The translations under genes were made by a program, and so were the position numbers. Below, piece after piece: positions 1 to 7,858 of a stretch of 64,000 bases of DNA. Within the stretch, counting starts at the first letter, position 1, and each line of letters opens with the position of its first letter. The notes below the pieces were generated by a model. That model was not told the origin of the DNA and searched no databases. It saw only the letters and a program-made list of their open reading frames with translations. This DNA comes from Capilliphycus salinus (GTDB taxonomy: Bacteria; Cyanobacteriota; Cyanobacteriia; Cyanobacteriales; Microcoleaceae), in NCBI RefSeq assembly GCF_047276495.1, contig NZ_CP178543.1, positions 5,580,001 through 5,644,000 of the forward strand, given 5' to 3'.

Positions 1-41
1 CTCTAAATCTTTTTTATCAAAATTATTTTGAATTAAGCCAG

Positions 42-106
42 ATTCACAGAGTTCTCCTGAATAGAGGCTTGACTTGCTGCTATAACTAGAGTGAATCTCT
101 GTGAAT
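42..106. promoter_or_regulatory. Inverted repeat upstream of first gene
   Basis: ATTCACAGAG at 42-51 is the exact reverse complement of CTCTGTGAAT at 97-106. The right arm ends 20 bp before the ATG at 127. The 45-bp spacing is long for a hairpin, so a two-site operator is possible. No convincing -35/-10 pair was found. The function is unknown. Confidence 0.3.
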
Positions 107-126
107 AATACCCTCTTAAAAAGACT

Positions 127-2010
127 ATGGAAATTGAGCGTACTTATGAAAGTTTGCCCTTTTACTGGGAGAGAGAAACCCTTAAAAACGATCGCCGTTG
201 GTTAGAGTCCATTGTTCGCAATGCGGCGCCGTTTTCTGACTGGTGGACAAAAGCTCGCATTGTTCAGCTTGCTTATATTCAACCCCCAAACGTTCCATCT
301 CAAACCATTTATGGTTTACCCACCTACGGCGCTTATCAGCAAGAACAGGCGATCGCCGAGGCTTTGCGTTCAACTTGCGATCTCAATGAATATCGGGAAT
401 TTGCCAAACAAGTCAATGAAGATTATGTGATTCGCACGCTCAACAGTTGGCACAATAAACAGTTTACGCAAGCCATCAGTCGCAACTTTGAAGTTTTTGT
501 TAACCGAGAATATTCTAACATATTTTTGCTGGTTAGTACAGCCCCAACTTCATTAAATGTGGATCGAAAATTACCCTCAATGGATAAATATCGTCCTCTA
601 TTTAATATTGCCGAAATGGGGATAATTCTGCGATCGCAAAATTTCAAACGCATCACCCTAAGAACGCACGGTTACTCAACACCCGCCGAAGACTTCTATA
701 AAGCTTTTGACGGCGAAGCCGAAGCCTTGTGTTTAAAAGGGCCGATCAACTCCATCGGAACCTTAGAAGATCAAAGTGCTTATATTGGCTACAATTGGCC
801 GGGAGAACAGCCTTTTGTCGCCCCCGGACTTTGGAGAGATGCCCGATACAATGGGGAGATTTTTTTAAAGTTTTTATTAACAATGGCGTTGTTGGCTTGG
901 CTGGCGGGAACGGTGCTTTATTTTTTATCAGCTTTAGCGATTGTTCCCCTCTTACAAATTTTAGGATTAGACCCCATTTTAGATCCGATTTGGGCTTGGT
1001 TCAATTTCTCAAAAATCGGGTCATTAATAGTTCAATGGCAAATTGTAGCTTTTGTGGTCTTTGTCTTGTGGCTGTTATTAATGCAAATTTTGCGGTTAGT
1101 CGTGTATCAACGCGATCGCTATCGAGCCATTCATTACGGCGCACCGGACTTGGGCGAATTCTTTTGGCGCTTAGATAAAGTCTTGGGCGAAAATCCTTAT
1201 ATTAGTATGCCTTTTGACCCGAATACTCAACCCAATATTCCCGTTTATCGGTCTTTAAAAGTCAATTTAATTGGTCACAGTATGGGGGCGTTAGTCTTAG
1301 TCAATGTCTTGAGAATTTTATCGGATAAATTTGGCAAAGACGAACGAATCGAAGAAGAAAAAACGCAGATGGGAGAATATCTAATCCTGAATAAACTGAT
1401 TCTCTCCGGCCCGGATATTCCCCTAGAATTATTGCGAGAAGGACGAAATAACTACGTGCGCTCTGCCATTCAACGCTGTCAAGAAATCTACTTATTTTCC
1501 AGCGACCGAGATATCGTTCTCCGCTATCTATCTTTAGTCGGAAATTGGTTTAGCGAACCCAGTTTAGAAATGTCTGGGTTGCGGCTCGGAAATGTTTATC
1601 TAAACCCCGTTAACTCCCCCGAAAATTCGAGGGAATATCGTCCTTATATTCGAGTATTGCTCAATTCTCTACCCGCTGTCGAACCCACTTCAGCCTATGA
1701 CTTATTTGAAAAATTTAATTATCTCGATTGTTCTCGGATGATAGAAGTCAATACCGTTGATTTGAAGTTAAATCCCTGGAATGGTTTGATTATTGATGCG
1801 ATCAATACCGTCGCCCATTTTCGGGAAAAAATTGATGTTCATAGCGGTTATTATCGAGTTCAAACCCCTAGTTTTGATCTGTTGAAATTTTTAATTACCC
1901 GAGAAGACTTTTCTCGCACTGAAACCATTGATGAAATTAACCGTTTAATTGCAAATACACCCATCCGTTTCTTACCTTCTCAGCCGTTTATGAGTCGGGG
2001 AACTCGTTAA
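127..2010 (+). CDS. Membrane-inserted alpha/beta hydrolase-like protein
   Basis: The 627-residue protein is probably a serine hydrolase of the alpha/beta fold, anchored in a membrane. A nucleophile elbow GHSMG lies at residues 383-387 (Ser385 as candidate nucleophile), preceded by the beta-strand VNLI. Two strongly hydrophobic stretches at roughly residues 250-275 and 300-325 look like transmembrane helices, placing the elbow domain after the membrane hairpin. The first 240 residues contain short Arg/Trp-rich segments and resemble no domain I can name. The Asp and His of a triad cannot be assigned by eye. The gene stands alone and faces ispD. Similar orphan hydrolases with unknown substrate are common in cyanobacteria. 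A lipase or acyltransferase role is only inference. Confidence 0.75.
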   Translation: MEIERTYESLPFYWERETLKNDRRWLESIVRNAAPFSDWWTKARIVQLAYIQPPNVPSQTIYGLPTYGAYQQEQAIAEALRSTCDLNEYREFAKQVNEDYVIRTLNSWHNKQFTQAISRNFEVFVNREYSNIFLLVSTAPTSLNVDRKLPSMDKYRPLFNIAEMGIILRSQNFKRITLRTHGYSTPAEDFYKAFDGEAEALCLKGPINSIGTLEDQSAYIGYNWPGEQPFVAPGLWRDARYNGEIFLKFLLTMALLAWLAGTVLYFLSALAIVPLLQILGLDPILDPIWAWFNFSKIGSLIVQWQIVAFVVFVLWLLLMQILRLVVYQRDRYRAIHYGAPDLGEFFWRLDKVLGENPYISMPFDPNTQPNIPVYRSLKVNLIGHSMGALVLVNVLRILSDKFGKDERIEEEKTQMGEYLILNKLILSGPDIPLELLREGRNNYVRSAIQRCQEIYLFSSDRDIVLRYLSLVGNWFSEPSLEMSGLRLGNVYLNPVNSPENSREYRPYIRVLLNSLPAVEPTSAYDLFEKFNYLDCSRMIEVNTVDLKLNPWNGLIIDAINTVAHFREKIDVHSGYYRVQTPSFDLLKFLITREDFSRTETIDEINRLIANTPIRFLPSQPFMSRGTR

Positions 2011-2019
2011 CAGTCACCA

Positions 2020-2400
2020 GTCACCATATGCGGGAACGTCCGTTGCTCCGATACGGAAACCGCCAAGTCCGCACTGCCTCACCAGTCACCAGTCACCAGT
2101 GTTGTAGGGGCGGGTTCTAAATTATTTTATGTTTTCCCACTCTCAACCTACATGAACCCGCCCGTTAGTAGAGATTAAAAAACCCGGTTTCTGATGAGTT
2201 ACCGGGTTTTTGGTTTCTACACAACTTTGGGGCGGGTTTCACAGTCACTCCGATACCAGTGTTGTAGGGGCGGGTTCTAAATTATTTTATGTTTTCCTAC
2301 TCTCAACCTACATGAACCCGCCCGTTAGTGTTATGGGATCGGGGCGGGTTTAGATCAGTTATTGCTGGGAAAACATAGATTGATTCGGAGGCGCGCCCCT
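2020..2400. repeat. Cluster of GGGGCGGGTT palindromic repeats
   Basis: This gap between convergent genes is almost all repeat. Two near-identical copies (about 2099-2169 and 2259-2330, 160 bp apart) run from GTAGGGGCGGGTTCTAA to TGAACCCGCCC, so each can fold into a long hairpin. A third diverged copy starts at 2340 with GGGGCGGGTTTAGATCAG and ends in GCGCCCCTACC. Short CAGTCACCAGT minisatellite units precede them. Related copies occur near 12193, 41461, 41653-41945 and 46562. Confidence 0.8.
2177..2211. terminator. Bidirectional terminator-like hairpin
   Basis: AAAAACCCGGT at 2177-2187 pairs with ACCGGGTTTTT at 2201-2211 around a 13-nt loop, giving a GC-core stem with A/T flanks that would act as a U-run on both strands. 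It lies between the convergent genes ending at 2010 and 2432. Nearly the same hairpin recurs at 22440 and 38777. Confidence 0.65.
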
Positions 2401-2431
2401 ACCAACGTGATACGTGACACCGCACTTTGAA

Positions 2432-3121
2432 TCAGTTGTGAAGCTGTCTTTCTCTTAAAATAAACTCGGCAACGCGCAAATCAACAGGAGTAGTAACTTT
2501 AAGATTAGTTTCCTCGCCTTCGACAATTCTCACCGGTAAACCGCACTTTTCAAACAGCGCCGCATCATCCGTCACCGCCCAACCTTGAGACAGTCCGGTA
2601 TCGTGACACTGTTTGAGCAATTTCACCTCAAAACCTTGGGGAGTTTGGGCGGCCCAAAGTTTTTGTCTATCGGGGGTATCTTGAATTAAACCATCCGAAT
2701 CGACAACTTTAATCGTATCTTTGACAGGAACCCCTGCAATCAAACCGGGACAAGTTTGTAAAACCTCCGCACAGCGATTAAATAACTCCGGAGTCGCCAA
2801 ACAGCGGGCGCCATCGTGAATTAACACCCGTTCACTCTCAACCGGTAAAGCCCGTAAGCCGTTGTAAACGGACTCCTGACGGGTTGAACCGCCTTGAATG
2901 AACTTTATGGGGGTTTTCAGGTTGAGTTGGGCGAGAATGGCTTCAAAATCGGGGAAATCAATCGGTTGACCGATAATACCAATCCATGTAATCGCCGTTG
3001 CAGCTTCTGCCGCTTGAAGCGTCCAGGCCAATAACGGTTGATCGAGTAACGTCAGAAGCAGTTTATTGCGCGAAGATCCCATGCGTCGCCCTACACCGGC
3101 GGCGGGAATTAATAAATCCAT
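2432..3121 (-). CDS. ispD: 2-C-methyl-D-erythritol 4-phosphate cytidylyltransferase
   Basis: IspD transfers CMP from CTP to methylerythritol 4-phosphate in the plastid-type (MEP) isoprenoid pathway, in the cytoplasm. The 229-residue length fits the family. The N-terminus shows the nucleotide-binding loop PAAGVGRRMGSSRNK with the conserved Arg and Lys, followed by QPLLAWTL. Further family features are GGSTRQESVYNGL, VLIHDGARC and AAQTPQGF. The C-terminal TDDAALFEKCG and EGEETNLKVTTP segments also match. The ATG is 72 bp from the divergent GT9 gene, so the two probably share a bidirectional promoter region. The pathway supplies carotenoid, chlorophyll phytyl tail and quinone precursors. Identification is firm. 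Confidence 0.95.
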   Translation of the reverse strand: MDLLIPAAGVGRRMGSSRNKLLLTLLDQPLLAWTLQAAEAATAITWIGIIGQPIDFPDFEAILAQLNLKTPIKFIQGGSTRQESVYNGLRALPVESERVLIHDGARCLATPELFNRCAEVLQTCPGLIAGVPVKDTIKVVDSDGLIQDTPDRQKLWAAQTPQGFEVKLLKQCHDTGLSQGWAVTDDAALFEKCGLPVRIVEGEETNLKVTTPVDLRVAEFILRERQLHN

Positions 3122-3193
3122 GTTGAGATTTTGAGTGGGTAAGATAGTATTCCATTAGAATTAAGCTGTTCAAGTAGATTAACTCGTATAGAG

Positions 3194-4156
3194 ATGAGAA
3201 TACTAGCCCTTGTCCCTGGCGGGATTGGCGATCAAGTTTTGTTCTTTCCAACTTTAGACGATCTCAAACAAGCTTACCCCCAAGCCCAGATTTCTGTCGT
3301 GGTTGAACCCAGGGCTAAAGGTGCTTATCGGGTGTGTAAGTCGGTTTCTGAAGTTCTCAGCTATGATTTTAAAGACCGCAACAGTTTGGCGGACTGGGGA
3401 AATTTTCTCGGGGTTGTCCGAGAACGGGAGTTTGATATCGTTTTATCTTTGGGACAGCGCTGGACTGTGGGGTTGTTGCTGTGGCTGACGGGTATTCCCA
3501 AACGGGTGGGTTATGCTGGCAGTGGGGGGGCGACCTTTCTCACCGATGCGGTTCCCCTAAAAACCGAACAGTATGCCGCCGAAATGTATCACGATTTGCT
3601 GCAAGGATTGGGTTTAAACCTTCCGTTTAAGGGTTTGGCGATTAATGTTCCCAAATCGGATATTAGTTGGGCTGAGACGACTCAGCAGCAGCTTGGGGTG
3701 AAAGACACCGGCTATATCTTGATTCACGGGGGATCGAGTTTGCTGGCTCAACAAAAGGGGATCGATAAGATTTATCCGGTTGAGAAATGGGAGATGATTA
3801 TTCAAGATATGCAGCAACAACAGCCAAATTTACCGGTGGTTGTGGTGAAAGGGCCGGAAGATGAGGCTTGGGTCGATCAACTCACCCAGTCTTGTCGGGA
3901 TGTGAAGGTGACAACGCCCGGAGATATTGGTAAACTGGCGGCAATGATTGCAGCGGCGAATTTGATGGTTTGTACCGATAGTGCGCCGATGCACTTGGCG
4001 GTTGCGGTGGGAACTTATACCATTGCGCTGTTTGGACCGACCGATCCCGAGAAGTTATTGCCCAAAAGCGATCGCGTCATGGCGGTCAAATCTCGGACGG
4101 GTAAAATTGCCGATCTCTCACCGGAAGATGTTCTCAAAAAAGTTTGGGGAGGTTGA
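3194..4156 (+). CDS. Glycosyltransferase family 9 (heptosyltransferase-like)
   Basis: The 320-residue protein resembles ADP-heptose:LPS heptosyltransferases (GT9, GT-B fold). The N-terminus has the family's P-loop-like LVPGGIGDQVLFFPTL. The donor-binding half shows ILIHGGSS, and the late motif VCTDSAPMHLAVAVGTYTIALFGPTDP matches the GT9 signature around D-SAPMHLA. Such enzymes add sugars to lipopolysaccharide at the inner face of the cytoplasmic membrane. Whether the cyanobacterial enzyme uses ADP-heptose is unproven, although a PfkB kinase resembling heptose-7-phosphate kinase lies at 11040-12077. The gene is divergent from ispD and convergent with prs. Confidence 0.85.
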   Translation: MRILALVPGGIGDQVLFFPTLDDLKQAYPQAQISVVVEPRAKGAYRVCKSVSEVLSYDFKDRNSLADWGNFLGVVREREFDIVLSLGQRWTVGLLLWLTGIPKRVGYAGSGGATFLTDAVPLKTEQYAAEMYHDLLQGLGLNLPFKGLAINVPKSDISWAETTQQQLGVKDTGYILIHGGSSLLAQQKGIDKIYPVEKWEMIIQDMQQQQPNLPVVVVKGPEDEAWVDQLTQSCRDVKVTTPGDIGKLAAMIAAANLMVCTDSAPMHLAVAVGTYTIALFGPTDPEKLLPKSDRVMAVKSRTGKIADLSPEDVLKKVWGG

Positions 4157-4188
4157 TTGTTTGTTGTAATGTCTCAATGTTGAAGAGA

Positions 4189-4238
4189 GGGAACAGGAAA
4201 GCCCAATCTGATCTCAACAGAATTGCTTTCCTTGTCCC
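4189..4238. terminator. Bidirectional hairpin between GT9 gene and prs
   Basis: GGGAACAGGAAAGC (4189-4202) pairs with GCTTTCCTTGTCCC (4225-4238), 12 of 14 positions complementary. It lies in the 96-bp gap between convergent genes. It lacks a long U-run, so terminator function is an inference from position and stem. Confidence 0.5.
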
Positions 4239-4252
4239 TACTCCCGTTGGCG

Positions 4253-5269
4253 TTAGCGGAACATACTGCTAACAGAAGTATCTTCGTGAATGCGCCAAAT
4301 CGTTTCTCCGAGCAAGTTGGCTACAGATAGCACGGTCAACTGCTCGAATTGCTTTTCTGGCGGAACTGGGATCGTGTTGGTCACAATCACTTCTTCAAAC
4401 AGTCCTTCGGATAACCGTTTGGTTGCCGGGGGAGAGAAAACTGCATGAGTCGCACAAGCATACACTTCTCTGGCTCCTTTTTCCCGCAGCAGTCTGGCTC
4501 CTTCTGTAATTGTGCCGGCCGTATCAATCATATCATCAACCAACACGGCGGTTTTTCCTTCGACATCCCCAATCACGTTTAAGACTTCGGCGACATTGTG
4601 AGACTGGCGGCGTTTATCGATAATTGCCAGTGGTGCATCATCTAACTTCTTCGCAAACGCTCTGGCTCTAGCTACGCCCCCCACATCGGGAGAAACAACC
4701 ACTAGATCCGGTAAGTTTTTGCTCGCCAGGTAGTCGAGTAATACCGGGGAACCATAAACATGGTCAAAGGGAATGTCAAAATAGCCTTGAATTTGCGCCG
4801 AATGTAAATCCATTGCTAACACTCGGCTAGCACCGGCTTGGGTAATCAGGTTCGCCACCAATTTGGCGGTGATTGATTCTCGACCTGCGGTTTTGCGATC
4901 GGCTCGGGCATAACCATAATAGGGGATAACTGCCGTCACTTGTCTAGCCGATGCCCGCCGACAAGCGTCGATCATAATCAACAGTTCCATTAAGTGGTCG
5001 TTGACCGGATGGCAGCAGGGTTGGATGAGGTACACATCACAACCGCGAATGGATTCTTGAATCTGCACATACAATTCACCATCCGCAAATTGTTTGCGAA
5101 TCATTGGGCCTAAGTCGAGTCCCAGATAACGACTCACTTCGGTCGCCAGGGAGATATTTGACGATCCCGAAAATAACCGCAGTCTATTATGATCGGGAAC
5201 CAATGGCTCACGATGGGGAACAGGTAAAGTAGCAGAACGGATCACGGTATGGCCTCGCAGTTCATTCAT
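4253..5269 (-). CDS. prs: Ribose-phosphate pyrophosphokinase (PRPP synthetase)
   Basis: The enzyme makes PRPP from ribose 5-phosphate and ATP for purine, pyrimidine, His, Trp and NAD synthesis. The class I signature is complete: LRLFSGSSN near the N-terminus, FADGELYVQIQESIRG, the ATP loop around PYYGYARADRK, the catalytic flexible loop, VSPDVGGVARARAFAKKL, and the PRPP loop AVLVDDMIDTAGT. I place the start at the ATG at 5269 (338 residues, beginning MNELRGH). The frame stays open 20 codons upstream to a GTG at 5329, which would add a poorly conserved extension. Cyanobacterial enzymes usually carry a short variable tail before the core, so either start is possible. purC at 29033 consumes downstream products of PRPP. 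Confidence 0.93.
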   Translation of the reverse strand: MNELRGHTVIRSATLPVPHREPLVPDHNRLRLFSGSSNISLATEVSRYLGLDLGPMIRKQFADGELYVQIQESIRGCDVYLIQPCCHPVNDHLMELLIMIDACRRASARQVTAVIPYYGYARADRKTAGRESITAKLVANLITQAGASRVLAMDLHSAQIQGYFDIPFDHVYGSPVLLDYLASKNLPDLVVVSPDVGGVARARAFAKKLDDAPLAIIDKRRQSHNVAEVLNVIGDVEGKTAVLVDDMIDTAGTITEGARLLREKGAREVYACATHAVFSPPATKRLSEGLFEEVIVTNTIPVPPEKQFEQLTVLSVANLLGETIWRIHEDTSVSSMFR

Positions 5270-5572
5270 GGAAATCTTACCACTGTTATGGGGGAGCAAT
5301 TCAGGATTGGTCGGACGCGGACCCATCACACTTAGGCATGATTGGGCAATGTTCGTTTACTAACTTAACAATCACAACTAAGCGCGTTAATCTATCAAAA
5401 GACGGTCTCTCTTTTATTGTTAAAAACTCTGCGCCAAATTAAAATAGGGAAAATACGGATTTTGATCGGACTCGTTAATACTTCGGACTCGATCAAACCG
5501 ATTTCAGAAAACTTTAATCCTCACCCCCTAGACCCTGATTTACAAGGATATTTTTGTTCAAGGATCAACCCC

Positions 5573-6031
5573 ATGAGTTTAAAGGATCAAATCAGCGAAG
5601 AAATTAAAGCCGCCATGAAAGCTAAGGATAAAGTCCGGCTGGAGGCGGTTCGCAGCATTAAAAAGGTTCTCATTGAAAAAGAAAGTGAGGTCAAAGGCAA
5701 GGGTCAAGATGCTCTGACACCCGAACAGGAACTTGAGGTGTTGATGCAGCAAGCTAAACAACGCCGAGATTCCATCGCACAATATCAGCAAGCTGGACGG
5801 GAAGATTTGGCTGAAACAGAAAAGGCTGAATTGGCCGTTATTGAAGAATTCCTTCCCCAGCAACTTTCTGATTCTGAGGTGGCTGCTATCGTTGATGAAA
5901 TTATCGCTGAAGTTAATGCCACTTCCCCTAAAGATATGGGGAAAGTTATGGGGCCTGCGATGGAACGGCTCAAAGGTCAAGCCGATGGCAAAAAAGTTCA
6001 AGAATTGGTCAAGGCGAAGTTAAATCAGTAG
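5573..6031 (+). CDS. GatB/YqeY domain-containing protein
   Basis: The 152-residue protein belongs to the YqeY family, related to the C-terminal tRNA-binding tail of the amidotransferase subunit GatB. Family features seen are LKDQISEEIKAAMKAKDK, RLEAVRSIKKVLIEKE, EEFLPQQLSDSE and the end DGKKVQELVKAKL. The frame stays open upstream to 5417, but homology starts at the ATG at 5573, which has AGGA about 8 bp before it. That start gives the usual family length of about 150. The protein is Lys/Glu rich and all-helical. Its cellular role is not established, and a link to tRNA or translation is by domain relationship only. Confidence 0.85.
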   Translation: MSLKDQISEEIKAAMKAKDKVRLEAVRSIKKVLIEKESEVKGKGQDALTPEQELEVLMQQAKQRRDSIAQYQQAGREDLAETEKAELAVIEEFLPQQLSDSEVAAIVDEIIAEVNATSPKDMGKVMGPAMERLKGQADGKKVQELVKAKLNQ

Positions 6032-6140
6032 GGATTTATTCCGAGTTCAAATTTGCGCCGACTTCTGCGTATTTTCTCGGAAAACGAAAATTCAGATAAG
6101 TTTAACTTTCGTCCTTTGCCCGATTGAATCAACAATACAA

Positions 6141-6716
6141 ATGTACAAACTCCTGTTGGTTGACTGTATGGGAACTTTAACGACAACCCGTTCCGGTCAA
6201 CCTTTTCCCCAACATCCTCAAGATTTACAACCTCGAACCGGTGTTACCGATGCGATCGCTCATTTCTATCGCACCGGATGGAAAATAATCGCTCTCGCCA
6301 ATGATCTGCAAATAAATCATCCCGAGACTCCTAAATCTTTAGAAACCGTCAAACAGGAAAAAATCTACACTTTGCGTCTGTTTCCGGCGATCGCCAAGGT
6401 TTATTTTAGTGATTGGACGGGGGAATTTTGTTGGTGTGTGGAACTGGATTTTTCGGTTCAAAACAAAGTTCAAGTGATTCAAACTGAATATCAACGTTCT
6501 GATTTTGTCAATCTCAGCCGCCCGGATCGGGATCAATTTGATTCTTTCCGCAAACCGGGGGCGGGTATGTTCCGCTTGGCTTTGTTGGAACTTCCCGACT
6601 ATCCCGAGGAGGTTTGGGCGATTGGTAATTTTGCTATCGATCAACAAGCGGCGATCGCTGCCCATGTGAATTTTTGTCCGACCGCCACCTGGCTGCAACG
6701 ATACCCAGAATTTTAA
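6141..6716 (+). CDS. HAD-like protein with altered motif I
   Basis: The 191-residue protein starts LLLVDCMGTLTT, matching HAD motif I (hhhhDxDGT) at Asp8, Gly11 and Thr12. The position of the second, acid/base Asp holds Met10. Later segments follow a HAD layout: a threonine/proline cap-like region, GWKIIALANDLQ resembling motif II, and VWAIGNFAIDQQAAIAAHVNF resembling motif IV, where the usual GD pair reads GN. Two key acidic residues of the family are therefore replaced. It may be a non-catalytic or redirected HAD fold. It follows the YqeY gene by 109 bp on the same strand. Fold assignment is moderate and function is unknown. Confidence 0.55.
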   Translation: MYKLLLVDCMGTLTTTRSGQPFPQHPQDLQPRTGVTDAIAHFYRTGWKIIALANDLQINHPETPKSLETVKQEKIYTLRLFPAIAKVYFSDWTGEFCWCVELDFSVQNKVQVIQTEYQRSDFVNLSRPDRDQFDSFRKPGAGMFRLALLELPDYPEEVWAIGNFAIDQQAAIAAHVNFCPTATWLQRYPEF

Positions 6717-6858
6717 TATCCAGAATTTTAATATCCCGAATTTTAGCAGTATTCTTTCACTATGCGTTCCCCCCGCCTCAAAAATAAAATCAAGTTATCG
6801 GTAAATTTATTTATATTCAAAAATTTCTATAAATGGCTCGATTTTACAAAACTTAATG

Positions 6859-6915
6859 CGAAAATAATTCTCAACAAGCAACGAGCTTGCGTTGTTTCAG
6901 CCGTTGTGGTATTCT
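6859..6915 (+). promoter_or_regulatory. Promoter candidate with Fur-box-like site, copy 1
   Basis: TTGCGT (6887-6892) and TATTCT (6910-6915) are 17 bp apart. Upstream, the 15-bp site CGAAAATAATTCTCA (6859-6873) matches a 7-1-7 Fur box (TGATAATnATTATCA) at 11 of 14 arm positions. The -35 overlaps an inverted repeat CAACG...CGTTG. The same arrangement recurs at 7208-7264 with identical spacing. Confidence 0.4.
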
Positions 6916-6921
6916 GAATTC

Positions 6922-6960
6922 AAATAAAAATCCAGGCTTACTCTGCCTACAAGAGGTTTT
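6922..6960 (+). ncRNA. Candidate short RNA, copy 1
   Basis: If the promoter at 6887-6915 is used, a transcript of about 40 nt would end at a small hairpin CTCT...AGAG followed by TTTT (ending near 6960). The second copy at 7271 has the same size and ends in a different hairpin plus T-run. No open reading frame explains the conservation. This is a prediction from layout only. Confidence 0.28.
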
Positions 6961-7207
6961 AACGCTTCAAACCCTAATGATATCGTTGATTACCCCGTTA
7001 ACAACATCCAAATTCACCCCAGACGATGCACAAATTTTTAGGGGTCTGAATTGAGTGGTGTTGACAGAAAAGCGAAAATGTGTATTGGAAGAAATAGCGA
7101 TCGCCATTCTTCAGAGAGATTAACGAACATCGATAAGTTGAAATTAAATTTAACCGAGCTTAAGTTCAGAACTTTCTATCAATTAGCCATTTTTACAAAA
7201 CTTAACG

Positions 7208-7264
7208 CGAAAATTATTCTCAATAAGCAACGTGCTTGCGTTGTTTCAGCCCTTGTGGTATTCT
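7208..7264 (+). promoter_or_regulatory. Promoter candidate with Fur-box-like site, copy 2
   Basis: TTGCGT (7236-7241) and TATTCT (7259-7264) are 17 bp apart, with a Fur-box-like CGAAAATTATTCTCA at 7208-7222 and CAACG...CGTTG at 7228-7243. Over 73 aligned bases (6843-6915 against 7192-7264) I count 68 identities and no gaps. The sequence beyond is much less conserved, so the block looks selected. Confidence 0.4.
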
Positions 7265-7270
7265 AGATCT

Positions 7271-7311
7271 TAAAGATAATGCAGGAATGGTCTGACCTAT
7301 AAGGTATTTTT
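7271..7311 (+). ncRNA. Candidate short RNA, copy 2
   Basis: The region downstream of the copy-2 promoter reads through GGTCTGACC and ACCTATAAGGT, two small hairpins, the second followed by ATTTTT. The predicted length is about 40 nt, close to copy 1. Sequence differs between copies while hairpin-plus-U layout is kept. No protein is encoded. Confidence 0.28.
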
Positions 7312-7525
7312 ACGCCTGATAACGCCTGAAACCCCGATTCATTCGTTGCTTGACCCCGCCATTCCGCCAAAATTTCCCCCCTTCCCTTCACCTGCGATGA
7401 ACGAGTTTTCACGAGCCTTTTTGACCCCCACTTGACAGAATTCCCAAAATGTGAATAGCTTTATTTTTCCGAGAGACAGCTTTTAGATGGTATCAGCGAA
7501 TTAGAATTATCAATTATGAATTCTA

Positions 7526-7707
7526 ATATCATATCCGACGAATCAATAATCCCAAAGGTAGGGGCGGGTTGATTACAGTTTACAGTTTACAGTTATCAGT
7601 TATCACTGAACAACTGGTAACAGAAAAACTGGTAACAGAAAACTGGTAACAGTTCACTGTTTAAACTGCCCCATCCCATAACACAATTAATCAACCGGAC
7701 ATGATAT
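7526..7707. mobile_element. MITE-like element, 182-bp copy
   Basis: The left end ATATCATATCCGACGAATCA (from 7526) and the right end ATTAATCAACCGGACATGAT (7686-7705) are inverted repeats: 16 of 22 positions pair, with 11 of the outer 12. The inside holds a GGGGCGGGTTGATT motif and short tandem units (CAGTTTA; AACTGGTAACAGAAA three times at about 7610-7655). A second element with the same ends lies at 46531-46655. No transposase gene and no clear target duplication were seen. Confidence 0.5.
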
Positions 7708-7858
7708 CAGTTTATTCGGGCAGTACAAAGAGTTTTGATAACAACATCTTTGAGTTATTCCTCTGCTCATCCCACACCTATTCTACATTCATAATTTATG
7801 GGAATTCCCTTTCATAATTCATAATTGTAGATTCACAATTGCGTCAAAACGTCTAGAA
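7708..7858. other. Gene-free spacer
   Basis: A/T-rich sequence follows the MITE-like element before the DJ-1/PfpI stop codon. It contains CATTCATAATT and CATAATTCATAATTG motifs but no gene, promoter or terminator that I can support. Confidence 0.4.

Noticed and set aside
7051..7266. Plus-strand frame of 71 codons
   Set aside because: It runs through the promoter-like copy 2, ends within its -10 and no residues look conserved.
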